Source of the DNA: DATCZB01 sp035513215
Lineage (GTDB): Bacteria > Pseudomonadota > Gammaproteobacteria > Steroidobacterales > Rariloculaceae
Reading direction: 5' to 3'
DNA length: 19,833 nt
Assembly (NCBI GenBank): GCA_035513215.1
Contig: DATKCK010000098.1
Coordinates: 1 to 19,833 of the forward strand
A program made the translations under genes and the position numbers. How positions within the stretch are numbered: position 1 is the stretch's first letter; every line of letters begins with the position of its first letter. The notes under the pieces are model-generated. The model was not told where the DNA came from and did no database searches. It saw only the letters and a list, made by a program, of their open reading frames with translations. This document shows, one piece after another, positions 7,409 to 14,295 of this stretch.

Positions 7409-8683
7409 CTAGTTGACGGCCCGCGTGGGCCGCGTCAGCGTCGCCGCGCTGTCCTGGCTCGGGTAATCGGCCGGCTGGCCCGAGAAACGGATGTGATGCT
7501 GCCCGAGCGTGATCAGATCGCCGTCGCGCAGCTTGTGCTCCGAGACGCGCCGGCCGTTGACGAAGCAGCCGTTGGTGCTGTTGAGATCGATCAGCATCCA
7601 GCCTTCGGACGTGGCCATGAACAGGTTCTGGTAGCGGCTGACGTAGCTCGAGTCGAGACTGATGTCGCAGCTCGCGTCGCGCCCGAGAACCATGCGCGGA
7701 CGATTGAGCTGGACCTCGGCGATCATCCGGCCGCCGCTCGTGACCGCGAGCCTGGCCGCCTCGATGCGCAGCGAATCGCGCCGTGACTGTCTGACCGCGG
7801 ACGGCAGCAGCACTTCCTCATGCTGGACCTTCCAGGCGGCCGCATCGTAACGCAGCCTCAGCCTCTTCGCGGCCTCCTTCAAGATCCCGACGTCGAGGCC
7901 CTGCTGGCGTATCGAGCCCGAGCTCACGCTCGCCAGCTGATCGAGCGACTCGCGCATCAGCGCGTCGATGTCGCCGACGAGGCCCTGAGTGAACGCCTGA
8001 ATCTCGAAAATGAGCTCGTCGGGAACGAGCTCATCGAACCACTCGCAGCCGGCGCCCTGTAGCGTCGAGCGCAGGTAGGAATCGGTCTCGTCGAGCGTGA
8101 AGCCCGTATGCCGCTGATGGTGCGAGTGCTGCCGCGGACCAGAGTCGTTGCGGGCGCGGAACTGGGCGACGAGCTCCTCGTTGCGAGTCGTCAGCAGCAG
8201 GTTCACGGCCGGGATGCCGCGCAGCCTGAGCTGTGCAAGTGCCTCGATCTCCTTGACCACGGCCATCGAGTCGCGATCGACGGCATCGGCGACGACCAGA
8301 CAGCGTCGGCCCCGGGCGGCCTGATGGCGCAGGAAGACGTGCAGGATGTTTCTGAGCTCGACCGCGGACCCCGCAACGTTACCGGGCCCGATACCGGCCA
8401 AGAGCTGATGCAGCACGCTCTCGACGTCGTCCTGACGGGGCTTGAGCCGGCAGATGTCGATGCCCTCGACCGACCTCAGCTCCTGGTCGATCAAAAGCGT
8501 CTTGCCGACGCCGGCCGGCCCGCTGATGAAGAGGTAGTCGAGCTTGCCTCCGAGCAGCCGGGCGATCTTGCGCGCGGCGTATTCGTACGACAGCGACCGG
8601 TAGACCGGACGAACGCGATCCGCCGCAAACGGGTTCTCTTCCAGTCTGTACGGTTCGAGATACAAGGCCCTGTTCGCACTCAC
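7409..8683 (-). CDS. ExeA/GspA-like AAA ATPase with C-terminal FHA domain
   Basis: With GTG at 8683 the protein has 424 residues. The start YLEPYRLEENPF is typical of ExeA/GspA-type ATPases. Walker A GPAGVGKT lies at 55-62 and a Walker-B-like strand CLVVADAVD at 128-136, lacking the usual DE pair. TTRN near 165 resembles sensor 1. Residues about 330-400 form an FHA phosphothreonine-binding domain: LGRD, VSRYQ, DLNSTNGCFVNG. The usual His after SR is replaced (SRYQ). No membrane segment or peptidoglycan-binding domain follows, unlike secretion ExeA. Longer reading to 8752 would run through tRNA-Pro and give the nonsense GAQEVAGSNPVAPTSP, so it is rejected. A TTG at 8665 (MYLEPYRL...) is an alternative start. 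The role may be phospho-dependent signalling with the convergent cyclase-like gene. Confidence 0.82.
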   Translation of the reverse strand: MSANRALYLEPYRLEENPFAADRVRPVYRSLSYEYAARKIARLLGGKLDYLFISGPAGVGKTLLIDQELRSVEGIDICRLKPRQDDVESVLHQLLAGIGPGNVAGSAVELRNILHVFLRHQAARGRRCLVVADAVDRDSMAVVKEIEALAQLRLRGIPAVNLLLTTRNEELVAQFRARNDSGPRQHSHHQRHTGFTLDETDSYLRSTLQGAGCEWFDELVPDELIFEIQAFTQGLVGDIDALMRESLDQLASVSSGSIRQQGLDVGILKEAAKRLRLRYDAAAWKVQHEEVLLPSAVRQSRRDSLRIEAARLAVTSGGRMIAEVQLNRPRMVLGRDASCDISLDSSYVSRYQNLFMATSEGWMLIDLNSTNGCFVNGRRVSEHKLRDGDLITLGQHHIRFSGQPADYPSQDSAATLTRPTRAVN

Positions 8684-8703
8684 GATCGAAACATTAATCG
8701 GAC

Positions 8704-8780
8704 TGGTCGGGGCGACTGGATTCGAACCAGCGACCTCTTGCGCCCCATGCAAGTGCGCTACCAGGCTGCGCCACGCCCCG
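8704..8780 (-). tRNA. tRNA-Pro (GGG)
   Basis: The minus strand folds as a complete cloverleaf of 77 bases. The acceptor is CGGGGCG/CGCCCCG. The anticodon stem CTTGC/GCAAG holds the loop ATGGGGC (anticodon GGG), the T arm GCTGG/CCAGT-type holds TTCGAAT, and the encoded 3' end is A-CCA. A tRNA-Pro after the ihfA-merR end of this operon is also seen in Pseudomonas. A TACACT box at 8792-8797 could be its -10, but no -35 match is visible. The FHA-ATPase start is only 20 bases past the CCA, so the two may share a transcript. Confidence 0.97.
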
Positions 8781-8853
8781 ACCGATATCGCAGTGTAGCG
8801 AATCGGTGCCGAGCCGTCTCGCTTCAGCGCCGGCGGCGCTTCGCTTGCCTTGG

Positions 8854-9210
8854 CTATCGCCGCAGAACTTTGAGCAGGTCCTCGAGCTCCTGGCGGACCT
8901 GGCGGATGATCTGCTGGCTCTGGCTCACGTCCGTCCTTGCCTCATCGCCGGTCAGCTTTTGCCGGGCGCCGCCGATCGTAAATCCTTCCTCGTAGAGCAG
9001 GCTTCTGATCTGCCGAATGATCAGAACGTCCTGGCGCTGGTAGTAGCGCCGATTGCCGCGCCGCTTCACCGGCTTCAACTGGGGAAATTCCTGCTCCCAG
9101 TAGCGCAGCACGTGGGGCTTGACAGCGCAAAGCTCGCTGACCTCGCCGATCGTGAAGTAGCGCTTGCCGGGAATCGGCGGCAGCAAGTCGTTATTTCCGG
9201 GTTCCAGCAT
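8854..9210 (-). CDS. MerR-family regulator of the ihfA operon
   Basis: A 118-residue DNA-binding protein. Residues about 17-85 form the MerR winged helix: YFTIGEVSELCAVKPHVLRYWEQEFPQ is helix-turn-helix plus wing entry, RRGNRRYYQRQDVLIIRQI is the wing and following helix, and YEEGFTIGGARQKL completes the domain. A short coiled C-terminus (SQQIIRQVRQELEDLLKVL) probably dimerises; there is no effector domain or metal-binding cysteine pair, so a ligand cannot be guessed. Its start (MLEPGNNDLLPPIPGKRYF) overlaps the ihfA 3' end by 20 bases, which indicates coupled translation. The same gene follows ihfA in Pseudomonas and Xanthomonas. Target unknown. Confidence 0.9.
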   Translation of the reverse strand: MLEPGNNDLLPPIPGKRYFTIGEVSELCAVKPHVLRYWEQEFPQLKPVKRRGNRRYYQRQDVLIIRQIRSLLYEEGFTIGGARQKLTGDEARTDVSQSQQIIRQVRQELEDLLKVLRR

Positions 9211-9490
9211 AGGCCTCCACTCGCGCCTTCAGTTTCTGACCCGGCCTGAACGTGACCACCCTGCGCGCCGTGATGGGAATCTCTTCGCCCGTCTTCGGGT
9301 TTCTTCCCGGCCGCTGGTTCTTGTCGCGAAGTTCGAAGTTTCCGAAACCGGAAAGCTTGACCTGTTCCCCGGACGCGAGCGACAAGCGCAGTTCCTCGTA
9401 GAAGGAATCGACGAGCTCGCGCGCTTCGCGCTTATTAAGGCCCAGTTCGTTGAACAACGACTCTGCCATGTCCGCCTTCGTCAGTGCCAT
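9191..9490 (-). CDS. ihfA: Integration host factor subunit alpha
   Basis: A 99-residue HU/IHF-fold protein that pairs with IhfB to bind and sharply bend DNA, affecting transcription, recombination and replication. It starts MALTKADMAESLFNELGLNK and has the family signature GFGNFELRDKNQRPGRNPKTGE around the DNA-intercalating proline arm (RNPKTGEEI). It ends RPGQKLKARVEAYAGTRK, which is typical of the alpha subunit. Length is normal. It follows pheT by 17 bases and overlaps the merR-like gene, so it is translated from the same message. Confidence 0.97.
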   Translation of the reverse strand: MALTKADMAESLFNELGLNKREARELVDSFYEELRLSLASGEQVKLSGFGNFELRDKNQRPGRNPKTGEEIPITARRVVTFRPGQKLKARVEAYAGTRK

Positions 9491-9507
9491 GAATCGGTGT
9501 CTTGTTG

Positions 9508-11883
9508 TTAGTTTCTTATTGTGGCCCCGAGCTCATGCTCCAGGCGACGCACGACCTGTCGGATCATGTCGTCGGTTTCTGTGTCGGTAAGGGTGCGGTA
9601 TGCGTTGTGCAAAATCAAGCCTATACCCACGCTTTTTCTGCCTTTATCTACCCCTTTACCTCGGTATACGTCGAAAATCTCATAGCGCTGGAGGGCGTCC
9701 CCGAGCGTTTCGGTAACGTGTTTAGTTAAGTCCGAAACCCGGACGGACTCGTCGACGACGACGGCAAGATCGCGCCGCGACGACGGGTATCTGGAATGAG
9801 TCTCGAACTTCGGCAGCGACGACGCACCGAGCTCACTCAACTCGATTTCGAACAGCACGACGGGCTGCTTGAAATCGTGCTCGACCTGCAAGGCCGGATG
9901 CAGTTCGCCGATCCATCCGACTCTTCGAGCGCCGCGATAGATCGCCGCCGATCGCGACGGGTTCAATGCCGCGTGCGACTCGATGCGAAAGTCGAACGAG
10001 TCGCCGCCGCGCCAGTGCGACAGCAACGCTTCTACATCGCTCTTCGCATCGAAGAAGTCGGCATCGGGCGCGGCGCCTTCCCAGTGAGCGGGACGCCTCG
10101 GGCCCGTGACGAGTCCCGCGATGCGGGCGCTCTCGCGCACGCCGTCCCCGCCAGTCTCGAAGGCCGTGCCGGCCTCGAAGAGCCGGCAGCGCGTCTGCTG
10201 GCGGCTCGCGTTGAGCCGCGCCGAGCGCAGGAGCCCCGGCCAGAGCGTCGACCGCATGACGTCGAGGTCCTGCGAGATCGGATTGGCGAGGCGGACCGCG
10301 GCCCCGGAGCCCGTGATCCTGGCCTGCCCCCCGGATTCGGTGAATCCGTAGCTCACCGTCTCGGTGTAGCCCCGGGCGACCAGCAGGTCGGTCAGCGTAT
10401 CGATGCCGACGACGCCCTCGGCCGCGCGGCCGAGATGCACGACGGGCCGCTCGGGCGTCACGGGAATCCGATCGTAGCCGATCATGCGGCCGAGCTCCTC
10501 GATCAGGTCTTCCTCGATCGCGATATCGAACCGATAGCTCGGAGGCGTGACGTCCCAGCCGCCGTCCGTTGCCGCGACCTGCATGCCGAGGCGGCCGAGC
10601 AGCGTTTCGACCTCGGCCGCGTCGACCTCGATGCCGAGCAACGCCGCAATTCGCGACGCACGCAAGGAAACGGGCACAAGCGCGGGCAGCGCGGCCTCGT
10701 CCTCGGCGACGACGATCGGCCCGGCCTTGCCGCCCGCGATCTCGACCAGCAGGGCCGTCGCGCGCTCGACGGCGCGCTCCTGTCCCGAAGGGTCGATGCC
10801 GCGCTCGAAGCGCACGGAAGCATCCGTGTGCAGGCCGACGCGCCGCGCGCGCCCGTGGATCGCCTTCGGCGCGAAGAAGGCCGACTCGAGAAAGACGGCA
10901 TCCGTCGTCGCATCGACGGCCGTCGAAGCGCCGCCCATGATGCCGGCGAGACCGATGGCGCCGGAGTCATCCGCGATGACGAGCATGTCGTCGTCAAGCG
11001 CAAGCGCCGTCCCGTCGAGCAGCGTCAGCGCCTCGCCGGCGCTGGCCAGGCGCACGCGGATAGCGCCGTCGAGCCCGTCGAGGCGATAGGCATGCAGCGG
11101 CTGGCCGAGCTCGAGCATGACGTAATTCGTGACGTCGACGACCGGATGGATCGGCCTCAATCCCGCGCGCCGCAGTCGCTCCCGCAGCCAGTCGGGCGAC
11201 CTCGCGGCGGGGTCGAGCCCCGAGACGACGCGTCCGGCGAACCGCGGGCAGGCTTCGGTGTCGACGAGCTCGACGTCGAAAGTCTCGTCCGTCGCAGGCT
11301 CGACACAGTCGAGCGACTCGTCGAGCGGCGCCTCGCCGTGGCGCGCCGCTATCTCGCGCGCGATGCCGAGCACGCTGAAGCAGTCGCCGCGGTTTGGCGT
11401 CAGATCGATGTCGAGCACGCTGTCGTCGAGCTTCAGGTGCTCGCGCAGGTCGCGTCCGGCCGGTACCCCGGCGTCGAGCACGAGCAGGCCCGCCGCTTCC
11501 TCGCTCAAACCGAGCTCCTTCGCCGAGCAGAGCATGCCGCGCGACTCGACGCCACGTATCTCTGCCGCCTCGACCGTAAGGCCACCGGGCAGCACGGTGC
11601 CGACCGGCGCGAGCGGCACCTTGAGCCCCGCCGCCGCGTTCGACGCACCGCAGACGATCTCGTGCTCGGCCCGGCCGTCGCTGACGCGGCAAATCGAAAG
11701 CCGGTCGGCGTTCGGATGCGGGCGCCGCTCGAGAATCTCGGCCACGACGACGCCTTCGAGCCCGGCGGCCACGGGCTCGACGCCGTCGACCTCGAGCCCG
11801 GCCATCGTCAGGTCCTCGGCGAGCGCCTCGGCCGACATGTCGACGGGAACGAATTCCCTGAGCCATTCGATGCTCGTCTTCAT
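9508..11883 (-). CDS. pheT: Phenylalanine--tRNA ligase beta subunit
   Basis: Forms the alpha2-beta2 enzyme that charges tRNA-Phe. With ATG at 11883 the protein has 791 residues, close to the E. coli length, and starts MKTSIEWLREFVPVDMSAE. An upstream in-frame ATG at 11946 would add 21 residues inside pheS and is rejected. Domains in order: N-terminal region plus tRNA-binding OB fold (about 40-150, VVVAEILERRPHPNADRL...), B3/B4 editing region (about 210-365), B5 (about 400-470), catalytic-like core without catalysis, and the FDX-ACB anticodon-binding domain at the end (FETHSRYPSSRRDLAVVVDE...GVGLILHN-type motif). It follows pheS by 7 bases. Confidence 0.97.
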   Translation of the reverse strand: MKTSIEWLREFVPVDMSAEALAEDLTMAGLEVDGVEPVAAGLEGVVVAEILERRPHPNADRLSICRVSDGRAEHEIVCGASNAAAGLKVPLAPVGTVLPGGLTVEAAEIRGVESRGMLCSAKELGLSEEAAGLLVLDAGVPAGRDLREHLKLDDSVLDIDLTPNRGDCFSVLGIAREIAARHGEAPLDESLDCVEPATDETFDVELVDTEACPRFAGRVVSGLDPAARSPDWLRERLRRAGLRPIHPVVDVTNYVMLELGQPLHAYRLDGLDGAIRVRLASAGEALTLLDGTALALDDDMLVIADDSGAIGLAGIMGGASTAVDATTDAVFLESAFFAPKAIHGRARRVGLHTDASVRFERGIDPSGQERAVERATALLVEIAGGKAGPIVVAEDEAALPALVPVSLRASRIAALLGIEVDAAEVETLLGRLGMQVAATDGGWDVTPPSYRFDIAIEEDLIEELGRMIGYDRIPVTPERPVVHLGRAAEGVVGIDTLTDLLVARGYTETVSYGFTESGGQARITGSGAAVRLANPISQDLDVMRSTLWPGLLRSARLNASRQQTRCRLFEAGTAFETGGDGVRESARIAGLVTGPRRPAHWEGAAPDADFFDAKSDVEALLSHWRGGDSFDFRIESHAALNPSRSAAIYRGARRVGWIGELHPALQVEHDFKQPVVLFEIELSELGASSLPKFETHSRYPSSRRDLAVVVDESVRVSDLTKHVTETLGDALQRYEIFDVYRGKGVDKGRKSVGIGLILHNAYRTLTDTETDDMIRQVVRRLEHELGATIRN

Positions 11884-11890
11884 GGCACGC

Positions 11891-12874
11891 TCAAGCGAAC
11901 TGCTCGAGAAAGCGCAGATCGTTCTCGAAGAACGAGCGCAGATCATTGACGCCGTAGCGCAGCATCGCGAGGCGCTCGACTCCCATGCCGAAGGCGTAGC
12001 CCGAGAACTCGGCCGGATCGATGCCGACGTTGCGAAGTACGTTCGGATGCACCATCCCGCAGCCGAGAATTTCGAGCCAGCGGCCCGATTCCGTGCGGAT
12101 GTCGACCTCGGCCGATGGCTCGGTGAACGGGAAATACGACGGCCGGAAGCGAAGCTCCGTCTCGCGCTCGAAGAAGCTGCCGACGAACTCGAACAGCACG
12201 GCCTTCAGGTTCGCGAACGAGACGCCGCGATCGACGGCGAGCCCCTCGAGCTGCGTGAACATCGGCGTGTGCGTCAGATCCGAATCGCAACGATAGACGC
12301 GCCCCGGCGCGACGAGCCGGATCGGCGCGCCGTGCGCCTGCATCGCACGAATCTGCACGGGCGAGGTGTGCGTGCGCAGCACGCGCCCGGAGTCGAGATA
12401 GAACGTGTCGTGCAGGTCGCGCGCCGGATGATCCTCAGGGATATTGAGGGCCGTGAAGTTGTGGAAGTCGTCCTCGACCTCGGGACCGGTATGCACGGCG
12501 AAGCCGGCCTGCTCGAAGATCCGCGTCATGCGCCGTAACGTCTTCGTAACCGGGTGCAGGCCGCCGCGGCGCTCGCCGCGACCGGGCAGCGTCACGTCGA
12601 TCGCGTCGGCGGCGATCGCGGCATCGAGCCGCGCGCCCTCGAGCGCGTGTTTGCGCTCGTCGATCAGATCGGTCAGCGCTTCCTTGGCGAGGTTGATCGC
12701 CTGGCCGGCCTGCGGGCGCTCCTCGGGCGGCAGGCGGCCAAGCTCGCGGAGCTTCAGCGTCAAAAGCCCCTTCTTGCCGAGATACTTGACGCGGACGGCA
12801 TCGAGAGCCGCGAGGTCGGGGGCGACCTGGGCGGCTTCAACGGCCTCGTCCCGCAGTTGAGCCAGTGTGCTCAC
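11891..12874 (-). CDS. pheS: Phenylalanine--tRNA ligase alpha subunit
   Basis: Catalytic subunit of PheRS, 327 residues as in E. coli. The N-terminal coiled coil (about 1-85) contacts tRNA. Class II motifs follow: HPVTKTLRRMTRIFEQAGF (motif 1 region), HPARDLHDTFYL and TSPVQIRAM, GRVYRCDSDLTHTPMFTQLEGLAVD (motif 2), and GMGVERLAMLRYGVNDLR (motif 3). GCGMVHPNVL is typical. The start is GTG at 12874 (MSTLAQLRDEAVEA), 26 bases after the rplT stop. That gap is too short for the pheM-type attenuator known in E. coli, so expression probably depends on read-through from infC or rplT. Confidence 0.97.
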   Translation of the reverse strand: MSTLAQLRDEAVEAAQVAPDLAALDAVRVKYLGKKGLLTLKLRELGRLPPEERPQAGQAINLAKEALTDLIDERKHALEGARLDAAIAADAIDVTLPGRGERRGGLHPVTKTLRRMTRIFEQAGFAVHTGPEVEDDFHNFTALNIPEDHPARDLHDTFYLDSGRVLRTHTSPVQIRAMQAHGAPIRLVAPGRVYRCDSDLTHTPMFTQLEGLAVDRGVSFANLKAVLFEFVGSFFERETELRFRPSYFPFTEPSAEVDIRTESGRWLEILGCGMVHPNVLRNVGIDPAEFSGYAFGMGVERLAMLRYGVNDLRSFFENDLRFLEQFA

Positions 12875-12900
12875 CGCATCGTGCTCGCCGAGCCTCGTGC

Positions 12901-13263
12901 TCAGCTTGCGGGTAGCGCGGCTTTCGCTGCTGCGGCTATCGCCCCAAAGGCTTCGGGATCATGGACCGCGATGTCTGCCAGCACCTTGCGGTCGACTTCG
13001 ATCTCGGCTAGCTGCAACCCGCGAATCAGGCGACTATAGGAAAGCTCGTGCTCCCGGGCCGCTGCGTTGATGCGCGCGATCCAGAGCGCGCGGAACTGGC
13101 GCTTGCGCTGGCGCCGGTCGCGATATGCATACTGGCCGGCCTTGATGACGGCCTGCTTGGCAACTCGAAAGACTTTCCGGCGCGCTCCGTAATAGCCCTT
13201 GGCCTTCTTCAGCACCTTCCGGTGCTTCGCCCTGGCAATTACGCCCCGCTTGACTCGTGCCAT
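12901..13263 (-). CDS. rplT: 50S ribosomal protein L20
   Basis: A 120-residue basic protein of the large subunit, needed early in 50S assembly. MARVKRGVIARAKHRKVLKKAKGYYGARRK is the RNA-threading N-terminus; RDRRQRKRQFRALWIARINAAARE and YSRLIRGLQLA form the conserved globular core. The last 15 residues are Ala-rich, slightly longer than in E. coli. A strong GGAGAG site precedes the ATG, 10 bases after rpmI. In E. coli, L20 represses its own operon through rpmI leader RNA; whether it does so here cannot be seen. Confidence 0.98.
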   Translation of the reverse strand: MARVKRGVIARAKHRKVLKKAKGYYGARRKVFRVAKQAVIKAGQYAYRDRRQRKRQFRALWIARINAAAREHELSYSRLIRGLQLAEIEVDRKVLADIAVHDPEAFGAIAAAAKAALPAS

Positions 13264-13273
13264 CAGTCTCTCC

Positions 13274-13471
13274 TCAACTGTTCGGAAGCATCTTGCGAAC
13301 GGCTTTGACGTCGGCGTCCGCCACTTGCAGCGTCCTGCCGAGCTGCCGCTTACGTTTCGCGCTCTTCTTCGTCAGTATGTGCCGCAAATGAGATTGGCGG
13401 CGCTTGAAACCGCCATTGGCCTTCGGGCGGAAGCGCTTGGCAGCGCCCCGGTTGGTCTTCAGTTTCGGCAT
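13274..13471 (-). CDS. rpmI: 50S ribosomal protein L35
   Basis: A 65-residue very basic ribosomal protein, normal length. It starts MPKLKTNRGAAKRFRPKANGGFKRRQ and carries HLRHILTKKSAKRKRQL. CAGGAGA lies 6 bases before the ATG. It sits between infC (21 bases upstream) and rplT (10 bases downstream), the standard order. Confidence 0.98.
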   Translation of the reverse strand: MPKLKTNRGAAKRFRPKANGGFKRRQSHLRHILTKKSAKRKRQLGRTLQVADADVKAVRKMLPNS

Positions 13472-13492
13472 CGATGTCTCCTGAACGATCAG

Positions 13493-14011
13493 CTACCGCT
13501 TGCGCGGGGCGATGACCATGACCATCTGTCGCCCCTCGAGCTGCGGCTGCTGCTCGACTGTTCCGTATTCCGCGAGATCCGACTGAACGCGCTGAAGCAG
13601 CTCCAGGCCCAATTCCTTGTGCGCCATTTCCCGGCCGCGAAAGCGCAAGGTGACCTTGGTCTTGTCTCCTTCCGTCAGAAACTCGGTCAGCTTTCTGAGC
13701 TTGACCTTGTAGTCACCCTCTTCCGTGCCCGGGCGAAACTTGATTTCCTTGACGTGGATCTGCTTTTGTTTTCGCTTTGCCGATTGCGCCTTCTTGCTCT
13801 GCTCGAATACGAACTTCCCGTAGTCCATGATCCGGCAGACCGGCGGATCGGAATTCGGCGCAACCTCGACGAGATCCAATCCCAGTTCAGACGCGCGTTG
13901 CAACGCTTCTGTGATCGGCAGGATGCCGATCTGTTCGCCTTCGGCTCCAATGACTCGGACTCGATTCGACGATATTTCGTCGTTGCGCCGTGCGCGTTTA
14001 GCTTGTGCGAT
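13493..14011 (-). CDS. infC: Translation initiation factor IF-3, AUC start
   Basis: IF-3 binds 30S subunits, prevents premature 70S assembly and checks the start codon. Motifs: GAEGEQIGILPITEALQRA and LDLVEVAPNSDPPVCRIMDYGKF (N domain); IKFRPGTEEGDYKVKLR, GDKTKVTLRFRGREMAHKELG and EGRQMVMVIAPRKR (C domain). The conserved N domain extends upstream of the first ATG/GTG/TTG-type codon (TTG, 13903). In-frame reading back to a TAG finds no ATG, GTG or TTG, only ATC at 14011, preceded by GAGGGG at a spacing of 6. This gives 172 residues (E. coli 180) starting IAQAKRARRNDEISSNRV. A rare AUU-type start is how infC autoregulates in E. coli. thrS, usually upstream, is absent; tRNA-Val and uvrB are there instead. 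Confidence 0.93.
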   Translation of the reverse strand: MAQAKRARRNDEISSNRVRVIGAEGEQIGILPITEALQRASELGLDLVEVAPNSDPPVCRIMDYGKFVFEQSKKAQSAKRKQKQIHVKEIKFRPGTEEGDYKVKLRKLTEFLTEGDKTKVTLRFRGREMAHKELGLELLQRVQSDLAEYGTVEQQPQLEGRQMVMVIAPRKR

Positions 14012-14017
14012 TACACA

Positions 14018-14023
14018 CCCCTC
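14018..14023 (-). promoter_or_regulatory. infC: Shine-Dalgarno deciding the infC AUC start
   Basis: GAGGGG on the minus strand, followed by TGTGTA and then ATC. The spacing of 6 bases is near optimal and no standard start codon lies in frame downstream until the TTG at 13903, which has lost conserved N-domain residues. Confidence 0.7.
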
Positions 14024-14029
14024 AGTCGG

Positions 14030-14048
14030 CGGCTCCTTCGAGCCGAAG
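14030..14048 (-). promoter_or_regulatory. Mutually exclusive hairpins in the infC leader
   Basis: Two stems share bases in the leader RNA. CTTCG-GCT-CGAAG spans 14048-14036, and CGGCTC-GAAG-GAGCCG spans 14045-14030. Only one can form at a time. The second ends 6 bases before the infC Shine-Dalgarno. This could tune infC translation, but a switch is inference. Confidence 0.4.
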
Positions 14049-14073
14049 TCCCTCTATCTTCAAAAAACGTTGC

Positions 14074-14102
14074 ATTGTACGGGCCGCGCACGGCCCTTAC
14101 AA
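14074..14102 (-). promoter_or_regulatory. Promoter of the infC-rpmI-rplT-pheST-ihfA operon
   Basis: Minus strand: TTGTAA (-35, 14102-14097), 17-base spacer, TACAAT (-10, 14079-14074, five of six consensus). The spacer contains a perfect inverted repeat GGGCCG-TGCG-CGGCCC (14096-14081). The leader to the AUC start would be about 55 bases. Confidence 0.6.
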
Positions 14103-14152
14103 GCTCCCAGCGCCGCTTAAGTCACTGAAAACTGAGCGCTTTGATCGGAGTC

Positions 14153-14227
14153 TGGTAGGCGCGATTGGGATTGAACCAACGACCCCCACGATGTCAACGT
14201 GGTGCTCTACCACTGAGCTACGCGCCT
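14153..14227 (-). tRNA. tRNA-Val (GAC)
   Basis: A complete 75-base cloverleaf on the minus strand. The acceptor is AGGCGCG/CGCGCCT. The D arm is GCTC...GAGC. The anticodon stem CCACG/CGTGG holds the loop TTGACAT (anticodon GAC). The T arm GTTGG/CCAAT-type holds TTCAATC, and A-CCA is encoded. It lies between uvrB and infC, both minus strand. Confidence 0.97.
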
Positions 14228-14237
14228 GGAAACGGCA

Positions 14238-14267
14238 ACGATACCGAAGGTGCCCGATCCGACTCAA
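14238..14267 (-). promoter_or_regulatory. Possible tRNA-Val promoter
   Basis: Minus strand TTGAGT (14267-14262), 18-base spacer, TATCGT (14243-14238), 10 bases before the mature 5' end. Both boxes match consensus at about four of six positions, so it is plausible but not strong. Confidence 0.4.
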
Positions 14268-14295
14268 TACCCACGTTCAGGCGCGTCGCCCGGCG

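Noticed and set aside
8684..8752. N-terminal extension of the FHA-ATPase to ATG 8752
   Set aside because: It reads through tRNA-Pro; the peptide GAQEVAGSNPVAPTSP is the usual translation artefact of a tRNA.
8828..8842. GC-rich hairpin AGCGCC-GCC-GGCGCT after the merR-like gene
   Set aside because: A 6-bp stem is present, but no T-run follows on the minus strand, so it cannot be called an intrinsic terminator.
11884..11946. 21-residue N-terminal extension of pheT
   Set aside because: It lies inside the pheS coding end, and the family start is MKTSIEWL at 11883.
9796..11949. Long plus-strand frame of 717 codons
   Set aside because: It is a shadow of pheT with no recognisable domain or ribosome site.
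14022..14075. A 17-codon ATG frame (MQRFLKIEGLRLEGAAD) ending at the infC ribosome site, like a leader peptide
   Set aside because: Its ATG overlaps the -10 box of the infC promoter, so it would not be transcribed from there, and it has no ribosome site.
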